Positions 25,101 through 37,900 of a stretch of 64,000 bases of DNA are shown here, piece after piece. Source of the stretch: Taenia hydatigena (Eukaryota; Platyhelminthes; Cestoda; Cyclophyllidea; Taeniidae); contig JADWOT020000002.1 of NCBI GenBank assembly GCA_036345935.2, positions 21,702,355 to 21,766,354 on the forward strand, in the 5' to 3' direction. The notes under the pieces were generated by a model. The model worked only from the letters and a program-made list of their open reading frames with translations. It was not told where the DNA came from and searched no databases. Position 1 is the stretch's first letter. Every line of letters begins with the position of its first letter. The position numbers and the translations under genes are program-made.

Positions 25101-28100
25101 GTAAATGAAGGGAGAGCCATTAAAAGACTTTAGGATTTAACCTGATAGAGCTAGGTAGCCCATTCATTTTCCTATAACATGCATGAACCAATGGTTGGGC
25201 TTTGGTTGGACTCCAGGGCAAAACGTAATTCCACCTTGCATTTTTCAGCTAAGATTTAGTAAAAAACATAGCTGTCTTTGTAGCGATGACTTCTTGTAGT
25301 GCAAGCTAAAAATCGTTATTAAAACTTACATTATTTACATTATTATGGCGTAATAACTTATCTCGCAGTCAGTAGCACAGGTCTATGAGTAGGTTGAGGA
25401 AAATTTAAGCTCTGAATGACCACATTCTTTGAGATGTGCACATTCATCCTTCTCATTTTTACTGCTTATTGAATCCGTTTTCGTTAATTATTTTATGGCT
25501 TGGAAAAAGGCACGTTTCGCAATGTAATGCAACTTAATGCACAGCAAAAACAAAAAATAGCCGAAATGGTGGCATAAATTATATTTCATAAAGCATACAA
25601 AAACAGTAAAACACTTAGAACACCAAATGCTTCCTAAAACGTACATCATCAACGCAGGTCAAAAGAAGCTTGAGCATTTTAGCTCACATAGTAGATCAAG
25701 CTGCAGCATACAGCATTTTGTTCAAATTTGCAAGTATCATGGCTTCATAGACCACCGATCTCCTTTCTCTTCTGTGTACTGATGACAAGTTTCCCTTTTG
25801 TAATGGACCTATGTGGACTTTTAAGATAGCGTCTCCATATATAATTGCTCTTTTATGCTGCACTATAAGTTAAACGCTTAGTCTAAGAGCGACTAATAAA
25901 TAAGCCGTAACATTTTTTTGAATAAAATCTGCTTTTCATTAAAACTTGGCATTCAAAATGACAACCATTTTAATGGCTGCTACTGTGGGCAATCAGAATG
26001 CCCTTAAAATGGCTCAATTATCTTGAGGTTGTCCACAATTTATATTTTCTCGAATGGATAATCAACCTAGATTCCAAAACAAAATGACATCCTTGTCTTT
26101 TTTTAAATAGTTATGCAAAATAATTGGCCAAATAACTCGTTTATTCAGAAATACAAGTTGCTTCTCAGTCCTCCTGCAAATGTAAGTCCTATCTCATTAA
26201 TCGCAAACACCCTTTGCTTCTTAAATATCTTCTCCAAGCTAATAGGGGAACTTAAGATTTCAGGCGCCATTTCTTTAAAGATAGGTTAAAATTTATAAAA
26301 GTGCTTTTTGGCAAAGCAAGGGCAAAAATCTTGCGCTTTTCTCTTGATTATAAGTAATTCTCTTAGTTGACTGAGAAGGTCTTAATGTTTGTCAAACATT
26401 TAACTAAAATAACCAACTCACCTATTAGGTATAAACCATAAAATAGCTTTCTTAGGCATCAATTTAGGCTTACGAAACAACCCTTTAGGATTTTCCTTTC
26501 TCTCTTTGGGTTTGACCACGTGTTAAGCATAGAGCACTGCTAAGGAAATCAACATTTTAATTTTTCGCGTCGATAGAGAATAAGAACTCACGCATTCTTG
26601 ATATTAAGACGTATAATTTTTATTGGACAAATTTTTACCGACGTGAGCGAAAGCATCCTACGTTTGAAGGCTATTGGAGCAAACATTCTATGATGAGTAT
26701 GGTTAGGAAAATGCACAAATTTAAATTATTCACTTCTTCTTAGTTGGGACAGAAACGATCAGATAGATTTAATCTAATTAAATGAGAAGACCAGGCAAAA
26801 AAGTTCTTGGAGTCTCATTCGCCTGATCGGGGTGTGCAGAACTTAAGCTTATCTAAACAAGGTTCCAACACATTTTTGGGCCGGATTGGATCAAATGCTA
26901 TAAATACTCAACACTGATGTAACTTTGTTTGGCTCCTGGTCACTTACACACATCCAGCTAACACGTAGACCTAAGCACCATCTATTATGCATGGGAGAAG
27001 GAAAGCACCTACGATGAAATCTCTACCCAGTGATTACTCTGGTGTAAATTTCAGCGGGAGCTAAGCCAACACACATGCAAACATAGACAGCACATCGTAG
27101 CGGTTCAAAGTTTATACGCTTTTAGGGACTTCTGGTGAATTCACTTTAATTTATAATTCAGGCGTGCGGAAATTGGGATTGCTTGTCCCATGCTACTTAA
27201 TTCTGCTTAAAGTAATCCTTTAAAAATAACAATTCGCATGGTTTTCATTGTATTATTTATTACTTTTACAGCCTCTGTGAAACCTCGAAGGCTGTTGTCT
27301 TAAAACTATGTGTTACTTTACTGTTAGTACAATAAAAGGACTTCACAGCGTCTGGTTTTACTTTATGCTTCCTTTTAACTAGAGGCGATGTTCTTTTCAA
27401 AAAAGGCGATGGGTTTTGCCTTTTTAAATAACAACGGTGATTACGTGTAAGAAAGTACTTTTGGCAAGCAAATGTCCCAGGATATCTGTCAAATGACTCT
27501 TGGGGGAGAAGTTTGATTACCTACGGCGGGGTTTGCATTCCTCAATAAATTTTGTTTCATAAGATAGCCCAGAGTTTTGTTCTTGACCACTACGATGCCC
27601 TGCTCTGGTACTTTTCTATGTTTTTTGCTACGAAGAGCCTTTTCTTTCCTTTAGTTTGTTGCATAATAAAAGGTAGTCAATTTACAACAAAAATTGCTCC
27701 TTAATAAATTTTTCACACTCTACGAATCGCATTACGTTGGACTAGAATTGTTAAACACGATGGCTTTGGAAGTGCAAAATGAAAACGCACTTTTGATTTC
27801 CTCTCAATGGACTAGTCACTGTTGGGTTTGGATGCTGTTTGCATGTGGAAAAAGAAAAGAATATAAGCTGTGTGCCAATGGCAATGAATTGGAGCGGTGT
27901 TGTGTCCAGCAAGTTTACCTGATCAAAGGGGAGACGTTGAATCTAACGCTCTTCTACGTGCCCGCATTTCGTAAATCTTTAATTATATGCAATTTTGTCA
28001 GTGTTTTAATCATGACACATAATGAATAGCACTGCTTGATGAAAATTGCAGTTTTATTCTTGATTAATGGCTATCTGAATATATAGGTAAGAACCAAAAA

Positions 28101-28693
28101 AACTTATTTGCTTATCACAAAAACAAATGATAATACAATTATTTCCTTAATGAATAATGAGAGGCATAGAATACCGAATAAGCGGTAGAGAAGATTTAGT
28201 TCTGACAGTCTAGCCTTTATAAAATGAAACATTAAAAACCTTTTGAATTGTTTTTTTCATTGCACAGGTATTGGTGACTTGGCACGGAAAATAAGTGTGG
28301 AAAGACTTGCTTGAAAAATAATGGTTTAAAAACAAAAGCAAAAACTGCTAGAACCTTTATTCCCTTGGTACCACCAAGCTACGCATATATCTAGCTAGCC
28401 TTCTTATGCTCAAGGGATTTGGAAATTGCAAAAGAAAACAATGGTTCCTGCTTTTGATTTCTGGATAATAAAAATTACAGAAAATTAGCCTGCTTAATCC
28501 ATTGTGATTGCCATCTAAGTTTTCGTCATTATGAAGAGATTCGCAAAACGATGGAGAGTTTGGATTAATTAGGATAATTCTATTTAATAATCAACCCGGT
28601 GCTAGTGGCCTATTAGTACTAATTTATAAAATAATTACTAGTAACAAGACATTTTACAGATGGAAATATAACATGATTTACATACATATTTAC
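22178..28693 (-). other. Shaw intron 2
   Basis: GTAAAT donor at 28693 and TTTATAG acceptor at 22178, phase 0. It separates the T1-S1 linker from S1, a usual place for an intron in Kv genes. The DNA inside is AT-rich and non-coding as far as I can see; the 111-codon plus-strand frame at 27694-28029 has no recognisable domain. Confidence 0.85.
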
Positions 28694-28921
28694 CTTTGCA
28701 GCGACCGACGACCGTGGCATCTCAAAAACAGCCCAAATTTTTGGCTTTATTCTTTGCCATGTGGTGAGTTGGTCTACTTCATACTCCTCCTCCAACCCGA
28801 ATCGTTTGTAGAGGTCAACATCGGTGCATTCAACAACGTCCATGTCTGCCTCATCAAGAATATGGAGAGTCGCCTGTGTATCACGATGTGTTGTGTATGT
28901 CATCCAACAGCAAGGCTCAAC
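28694..28921 (-). CDS. Shaw: Shaw K+ channel exon 2: end of T1 and T1-S1 linker
   Basis: Encodes residues 118-193 in 76 complete codons, phase 0 at both ends. The acceptor is a T-rich tract ending in GCGTCAG before GTTGAG; the donor is AAG followed by GTAAAT. It begins VEPCCWMTYT, and the adjacent Cys121-Cys122 complete the T1 zinc motif started in exon 1, so the metal site is split by a 14.7 kb intron. A short acidic helix-like stretch follows (FGLEEEYEVD, about 158-167). Then comes the pre-S1 segment QRIKPKIWAVFEMPRSSVAAK, the usual Kv3-class linker into S1. The length and position agree with Shaw-family proteins. Neither this exon nor its flanks has an evident copy elsewhere in the window. 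Confidence 0.93.
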
Positions 28922-31900
28922 CTGACGCAAACAAAATCAGAATTAAATCTGGATTATAACTTACATCGTGCTTCAAGGCGTTCAGCCGTATAATATCAAT
29001 CTTGCACCCAGACCCCATATGCTGCTCTTTAATCCATTATTTTGTCCACATCCAGTTGAAAATCTATTAGCAATTTAAGCAATTCTTCTTCAGGTATTTA
29101 CTTTTGTGAGTTTGAAATCTGAATAGAAATGGGCGTTGAGAGAATCGCTTCATGAAAGAGCTTCAGCCAAATCTGGTCATGACAAAGCTTTAACAAAACT
29201 TACAAGCGTACAAATTTGCGTTTGACTAAAAGCATTATCCAAATAAAATAGGCCTGCGGCCAAATTTAAATCACCATCAAATATACATGTATGCGGTTTC
29301 ATGGACTCCGTGTATAGTTCCTAAGAAGCTTCATATAGTCATTAAACTGATTTGCTTTTTTGTTTATAAGGTGATTTAGAAATAAAGCGCGTTGTTTTTA
29401 TGTTTCTTTGCGATTTCTCACTTATTCCAGCCAAAGCTACCTTATTTGCAACTTTTATTTTTCGTTATCTGGCGACAGTAAAGCCCTTAAAGTGGGTGCA
29501 AGACCAAATCCAGGGGAGGAAACGTGTTTTTTAATGCCCGTAAATCTACAGTCACTGCATTTGATAATATATTAAAAAGTTATTAAATTTGGGCTGCAAA
29601 CCCTCTTGTCAGCTGCGGCTAGCAAGAGGCAAGAGTGCAGTGTTCCAAGTAAGCTCTTATGAAGTCGCTTGAATCGATTCCGATTGAAGTGGGTTTATTT
29701 ATAAAGCAAACAACAAGCAAATAGTTACCGTTAAAGCATAAATGTATTATTGTTATGCAAATGTACCGAATTATCCTTAAGTTGCAAATTGTTCAAAGGC
29801 ATCTACTGAGGTGCGCATGTGACCACGGACAGAGGCGACCGCACTGTGGACGTGTCACTTACCACTACATTTTAAACCTCTAAGTTTTCGTACTTTTTAC
29901 ACTGAACGTATGTGCATGACATGGTTCGTATCGATCTGTCAATCCATAGCTCTCCTGATCTCTTAGCGCCCTTGTACTTCCACAGTGTAAGTATTGAAAA
30001 ATAATTTTTGCGTGATTCAGCTTATTATCAAAGCAAAAACATGGTTGCTAGTAAGGCAGTTATAGAAATTTTCGATGGCCCGATTTTGTGATAGACAAAC
30101 CATGAATACTTTCCTTGGACTTTATTCAGAATTAATCGGATAATAAGCATGCAAACTCAAAAAACACAAAAAATTTTATGTGTACCGGAGTTTAACAGGT
30201 AGCAAAATGTTTTGCATGTTATGCTTAAAGATAAAATCTTTTTGCACAATGAAGAAAATGATATCCTTTGACTTTAAACTATGCAAACAAATCGAAACAC
30301 TCCCTGTCATAGATCGTCGATCAGCAAGAGACTCAGATTTTTAAAAAACTCAAGCCTATTTTAATGCCCTTGTTGGTGCGATTTTAAACAAAAAATATAG
30401 CAGTTTCTTGAAAGCTCCTAAAAACCACTCTTTCTTAGAGACTTAAGTATTGGAGTCAAAGGATATCAAGGTCTTTTTAAATTACGACGCGTAAAAACCA
30501 GTAAAAATGGCTTCCTTTTGCTGCGACTATAGAGTCTGTTTTTTTATTTTGCTAATTACGTTGAATCCCTAAAACCAGTTTGCCTTATTCAGACCAACAA
30601 TTAAGCTACTAGAAATAAATTTTAAGGAAATATGGCCTATATCTAGCAAATTTGGACTGCTTACTAATAGTGCCTACGTTAAAATTGGTGACATTAGCAG
30701 GTTTAAGCAATAGCAAGAGTGTTTGATTAAAGCTGTCCTTGTTTAGAACTATGGATTCCAGCTAGCTTAACCTAGAGACACATTGTTGCCTTAACAAAGC
30801 ATGCAAAATTTTAACTGCAGCTATTAAAGTCGGGTAAAATTGGAACAAACATACAACGTTGGACAATCGTCTAACCTTTATTTTTGCAATGGACCTACTT
30901 GGGGATCCCGCTGAGTGAGCTGGCACCGAAACCATGCTGGTAGCACTAAGCCCAACTAAGAAACGAATAGGTGAAAATTTACATCCGAGCAGTGTCTTAC
31001 CTTGCGTTTTAGGAACGACACAGAGCGCTACATAGTCTTAATAAAGGGAAATCAAAGATATAGCCACCTAAAAGCAAAGCAATCGAATAAGCATCCCTAA
31101 GCAGAGCGTAAGCTTGAAAAAGGTATGTTCTTGTCGCCCGCGGTTAGTGGATGACGTCCTCTCGTTCTGTTTACTCTAAATCACAAATTTTACAAGGATG
31201 GCCATTAAAACGAATAAGGCTAGAAGTGAGCGAATACAATTAGGTAGGAGAAGAAGAAATACCACCTTGGGGAATGATGAAAATACGCTGAAATCTTACG
31301 CATGCCTCACTATAAGCCTTATTTAAGGAGATATAGGCAAAAGTAGTCTATTTATATGGACTTATGGAACACATTTCAGGAGTTTTTGCTTAAACACACT
31401 ACAGGTAACCTGCAACAAAGTGCAATGTTCGTGTTACAGCCGAATTTTGTACTTAACATCTAACTAAACATCCATGTGAGTAAATGCATGAATTTCAAAG
31501 GCCTGCATTTCTGAGTGCTTTAGATTATTATTTGAAAGAACTACTTCAAAAAGTGCTCGCAGAGCAACTAAATGGAGGGTCATCTCTTATACTATGACGT
31601 GAACCCAGGTTAGACGTAAATGACGTATTTGTAGCCATCTAAAACCAAGGTAAAAGAAGAAAAGCCTTAAGTTGTGCTTTGCGCCCAAAAGAAATATATT
31701 GGTTCCAACACATCAAGGAACACTTCTGACAAAATGCACTCTATTATGGTAAACAATTAAGTGGTCTGAAGCTTTGATACTGCTTGCAATTAGTGACCTT
31801 GTTGAAATGAAAGCAGAATGTTTTCTAATGATATTATATCTCTGTTGCTAAGGCAGTGCTTTGGGCATAAGCAACTTAATTTGTCCACCAAAATATAAAA

Positions 31901-34900
31901 TCACACTTTTCATGAATAGCAAATATTTTTACTTTTACTGCTTATGCTTTATTGCCGTGGGCGTGTTCGATCATTCTTCTTTTGAAGGCAAAACTGTTAA
32001 ATTGCAAGGTGACCTAAGGCAGTAAAATCACTTGGTCTGAGCAATTCAATTCCATTTCATTTAAGCTGATTGAATTTTTAGAGCTAAAATGCAACGAAAA
32101 TTTACCGGTTTGCTGAAAGAGTTATCAACTTTTAGGTAATGGGCGGTTTCACTACCATGTCTCAAGTTCCCATTTTCGAGGATCGAGTTCATGACTAAAA
32201 TGCACTAACAATAACGCTTCGATGAAGAAAACTTAATTAACCATTTAGAGATGAACTAATAGTACGTACCAAAAACAATGTTGTGAGCTCTGCAAAAGAA
32301 GAAATCAACTTTTTGTCCACCCAATAGGTTGGATCCTCTGGATGACCACGTAGCTCTATAACAATTTCCCCTTCTAATGCTTAGCAGCTAAAATAACTCT
32401 TTATAGGGCAATATTTTTTCAATTTAAGACTTTTAGTGCTCCCAAAATATACACCATTAGAGTGCGAACCTGTGCTATGTATTTTACCTAGCAATTTTGT
32501 TCCTTTACGAGGTGCAATCCTGACCTTCTCACTGACGTTGAGGCAAAAACAAGTCGGTAATGTACGCATTAAAAGATAAAATCTTTTACCTCCGACGAGG
32601 GAATACCATGATAGGAAAAAAATGATCTCATGTAACGACCTTATAATTACTCATCGAAAGGGAGGTGATTGAGCTTGACTGCTTCAGCCGGCTCCAAAAA
32701 GTATTTTAAAGAATCTTAAAGGACGTTTTTAGATTGAAAGGTAATTCAAATCTGTGCTCTAACTTGCACGAGTGGAATAGATATGGTAAGTCTCTTGCAT
32801 ATAAATCAATCAAGCGTATGGGTGTAATGTCAGTGTTAATAATCAACATAGATCTTTTTGAGCACAACTGTTTGGCCTCAACCTCAAAAAAGAAATTCAT
32901 GATGCCCTCTAAAAATTGCTCCAATTTTTCGCATTCACTTTCCTACCATCTAAAACTTTGCGAGACGTGTTTAAAGAACTCAAGTAAATGCGTAATTCCT
33001 GATCAGCTATGCGTATCCTATTTCTAGCCTTCTAAAGAGAATAACGGAATAGATTTTTTAGCTAATAATCTCATAAAGCATTTTAGTTTCTGACTACAGA
33101 TAATAAGAGATTAAGAAAAAGCTTCCATAAACTACCATTTTAGTGTCTACCAATGCTAAAATTCAATTATTCTTACCAACGAAATGCATTCTTGCGACTA
33201 TTACTTTAAGTAAGCGTTTCGTATCTAGAAGCGGTGAAGAATCTAGAACTTGCCTCCAGAGAATAGTGACGCATTCTTTCAAACAGGCGTCAAAATGCAC
33301 TCAGTAAGAGACCTTCTTGGAAATAGGCGATAACATATTCCTTCTTTTTATATTGATCAAAGTTCCTTTTCCAATGCTTTTAAGTCAGCGACTAATGTAA
33401 CAGGAAACTCCACAAAAAATAGTGATGGTGCTCATAACCCATTATCGACTGCTAATATCTCTGAGTGTTACCGAGCTGCCTGTATTTTACAACTTTCTTA
33501 GCCCAGACAAGGGAAGCATTTTAGCACTTGCACTAAGCACCACCCTAAACTCATCTTAACTCCTTAAACAGCGTTATAGTGTACTTCATTGAAAACATAT
33601 AGAATTCCAGGCCTTCCCGTTAAGCGGTCCGTGGCCGGCCTTCTGCGCAGCCATGCACCTGACTTCAATTAAAAGGCGTTATCTAGATACCACGCAACCT
33701 TGATAAAATGCTGGTTCATTTTAAATATCACAGTAATTGTAGGTTGTAAAGGAGCTAGGCTTAATTTTGCGATTTCAAGTACGGTGAGAAGCTAGAAGGC
33801 CCAATGCAGATTAGCCCACTGACATACTGCCTCATTTACATGTCCTCATACATGTGTGTGCAAAACCATAAGGTGCCTATCACTAATTCTCACATTTTAC
33901 ACGTTATTGGTAAATTTAGCCATGTTTCCCTCTCATAATTTGGCATTTACGAATACCTTATTAACCGGGCTTTGTGAAAGATTTCTAATAGCAAAATATG
34001 GACCCAGCACGTATTTGTTTAAAGAAATGCCCTTGACAAACACCCCACTCTTGATTTTGTTGAGGATCCACTACCTAGACTGTATTAAGGCGCCACCTTA
34101 AGTGAACACGCAACGCCACCTCTAACTGCCTGCTGGAATTAAACCCTGGGTAGACATAGCTAGGTAACACTGAAGTGGGAAATAAGCGAGGTGAGCTTAA
34201 AACACTACCTTCGTGAAATCAATTCTAAATGAATTTTTTTAAGTGACCCGAGCTTTAGGCTTGTTTTGTACTACCGAGGTCTGAGAGGCGCAATGACCTG
34301 CAAACTTCACATTCCCACAAAAGGTGATTATATAGAAAAATGTTTGGGTTTTAGTTATATAAAAAAGAAGCTCCTGACATCGTAATAAAACATTCTTTTA
34401 GATGCATGCCAATTTGATGACTGGTGCAATTGGTTTGCGGGTATTATGACGCTTGATGCAGGAGGCTGTCAAATGAGAGCTCCACAAAAGACTCTTAAGG
34501 GGAGAGGGAAGTACGCAATCTTATGTACTTTACTTAACTCTGTGCTTCAATTTTTCGGGCATCACCGCCATAGACTTCCAGTCATCTTCGTAGCCCTGAG
34601 CCCTCTTATTAGCCTGCGGCACATGTTTCGTCTCATTATTTTGCTTTCGTTTGTCATCAGAATAGAATGTTAGTGCTGCATAAGCGTTAATAGTTAATGA
34701 GATCCATTCTGATCAATCGTTTTTCTCAACGGTAACATTTAACATTTAGGACAAGATTTAACAAAGTAGTGGAAACGTTTTTTTGAGTTGCGCCTAAAAA
34801 TAAGCAAAGTAACATTTAGTAATTTGGTGGACGCCTTTTAAAGCCTATAGCAATTTGCTATTTGCCAGTCAACGGAAGTATAAAGACCTGAGGAGTGACA

Positions 34901-37900
34901 TCGAATGGGTTTGATTTGACCGAGGCATGTTTTGTGATGAAAAAATATTTTCTATTTGCCTGTCCGCTACTAAGCAATGTAGGGCAAAATTGTGCACATT
35001 TTGCTCAAATTGGAATGCTATTTTCTTTGCAGACTCAAGTTAACTAGTCCTTTCGGTTTTTGCAACAAAAAAAGAAAAAATTCTTTTAAGGCCCTTTATG
35101 AAGAGCTTTCAAGCTGCAGCAAAGATGACCAATTTTCTACATTTATCCTGTGAGCGCTCGCAAATTAAATGAAGAGATGTTTTTCAATTCAGGTGGAATT
35201 CGCTACGGCATTAGAAAACTTCTCGTGACTATTTTTATTCCCATTTAGTAAATTTTTAGGAAGATTATAACCGCTTTTAAGGCACTTTAAAGGCGTGTCA
35301 ATGTATGGCGTTTTAGCGCGCTAATAAGTCAAAGAAAATTGTCTAATGAGGAAGCACACCGCTACTTTTAAATTACTTTTGTGATAGAAAGCACTGGAAA
35401 CTTTGCGTTTTTTCACCCAAACTTATCCCAGGAAACCACAGTTTTTTTGAAAACAATATGTTTTGCAACCACTAAAACTAATGAGAGAATTCTACTAGTA
35501 CGAAATAACGTTTTTAAGCCACATATTGAATATTTTCTACGCCCAAGCAAACAATTATGGCAAGTTGACTATTGAATTATACACGACTGAAAAGAATATT
35601 TCTATATTATGCCAAGAATTCAAAGGGTAAAAGGTTATGCTATTATGTAGTCTTGGCCACATAAGTATTTTTATGTGGCAGTGCCGAATGAAAGCTTGGA
35701 TACTTGTTAAACTCCAGAGAGGCGTTTCATTCAAATTCGACTCATCAGCTCATGGTGCACACACCATCTAAAATAATGCCTCGCGAATAATGCAAGTTCC
35801 TAAGTGCTCTTTTGTAAGAAAGTGGTGCTCGAAGGAATACACTGCCCAAAGATTCTGGTGAACCCTAACGTAGATGGCCATGATGATTTCTATAGGTTGC
35901 TTGTAAAGTTAATTATTCCGACTCAATGATGTTACCCAAAATGGCTCTTTTGTTCTTAAAATTAATCCTTAGGTTTCGAAAAACCTTAGATCATGTTCCA
36001 TGTGTTGTATCGACCACTCAGATTTGAATAGCTACTGGTAAAACTTTGAAATCCTTAATTAGCCAAGCTCTATCTTTTAGCTAGACGCAAGTGCAGAATT
36101 ATGAAACATGCTGGGTTATGAGCGCAGAAAGTCTTACAGCCATTTTTGCAACCCAAATGCAAAGGAGAGAGTACTTTAGTAGTAGAGCAAATAACTGTAA
36201 AAAATGACTTTGACACGCTGCAATTCACTTTGATGTTGTTAGAGAAAGGACATTCATAGTAATTCAGAAAGATTTCGCAAAATTTTGCCTAAATGCAGCA
36301 TGGAAACCTAATTGTATGAGAAACATCATAGCTTTGCCTAATGCGTTGTCACATCTGGTGAGTGAGTCATTTATGTCTTTTGAATGTCAAAACGCACAAG
36401 TTGCCTTATCTAGCGTCTGTCAGCAAGCAACCAACAGGGACAAGCTGGCGGAGCAAAAATAGCAAGAATACAAACGAACAAGCCTTAAAGCTAATTTCTA
36501 CCTGTTGCTGTGACTAATGTGGACCCTTTTGTCAAACATTTAACTCCGCGGTGAACTTCTATGACGGATGAACCCTATGTTATTTCAACTAGTCAAAAAT
36601 GTGCTTTCTCACCAAAAATGTGTGGCCTAACTTAACCGTTTCTGAACGGTAAGATGTTTCGTCACCGGTGTCTTTATTCCGTCCAGTGCAACAAATTTTT
36701 GTTACAGCTGAACCTTTTTCAAAGAGTTGACGTGTTCAATTAACATAGAATCAAACCAACATTGTCAGGCTAGGCACTAAAGCACAGGCTGTAACAAAGT
36801 TAGCCGTTAGCCTGACACATCTCTGCACTGTCTAGTGCATTTACTATGTCCTGACGGCCTAAATGTGACCAATATAGGATACCAGGAAAAGTTTTTTGAC
36901 AATCCAAAAGGGTAGACATTGACTTTTGGCCATTTAAACATTTATCAAAATTAGTGGCAATTAAAAGCAAAACTACGGTGCCCACACATTCAACGTTTGG
37001 TAATTAAGTTGTCTCAATTACATTTCATGATTTTGCGGCTTTTAGGCAGTTAAAGCAGCGGCTTTTATGAAGAGTAGTCTTCGTTGGTTTTGATCTATTT
37101 GTTTTAACTTTTGTAAGCGGGATGATTTTCATGCGAAAATGGCTGCGCTGAGTAATGAAATAGGTTATGCCCAGACGAAAAAAGACACTGTTTCAACAAA
37201 GCATGCAAAGAATTGCCTCGATTTTTAATACATATCAGTGACACCTTAAAGATTTAGAAAATTTGCTTAATTGCATAATCGCACATTTTGAGCCAAATGT
37301 AATGTCCGGGAGTCACCAATTCGCAGAGATCTAGCAACCCTATTGATTGTTTACAGGATCCACCCGAAGTTCTTTCCTAGAATAAGGGAACGTATGACTG
37401 CCTTGCTTATCTGCACTAATTTTCTTTTCTACTTTGCTGTGCTTGGCTGCGAAAGCTCACCAAAAGCCACGAGTTGTATCTCCTTTAGAAGTGGGGTTGT
37501 ATGAGTTCGGTAAAAATATTTCCCCACATTGACACAAGTTGTTATGACCTCCATATAAATTCGCAGTGCTGCAATTTTGTCAAGGGATCTCATAAAATAA
37601 AGTTACCTAAGACCGGATTCTGCCATCTGCCTTCTATGTTAGACCACTATTTCTAAATATCCTGCCTCATCTTAATGCTTCCATTCCAAGAAGTTATGTT
37701 TGGTAACAAAAAAGAGATTCTGCGCACAACATCTTTCGCCTAGCCCATAATCATGTTGTAACTCTTAAAGAAAATGAAATGCTGACAGGTTGTCAGTTCA
37801 TTCTAACAAAAGTCAAGACGCCACAATTGCTTATCGTTCCCACATTTTAGATATGTTCATATTTTTGGCATAAATCATGGTATTTTAAGCGTACAACGTG

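Noticed and set aside
26384..26400. AATGTTTGTCAAACATT palindrome, partly repeated near 36530
   Set aside because: Arms of only 8 bp, and the shared string is short enough to be chance in AT-rich DNA.
27694..28029. 111-codon plus-strand frame in intron 2
   Set aside because: Considered as a nested gene, but it starts at a non-ATG codon and has no recognisable motif or upstream signal.
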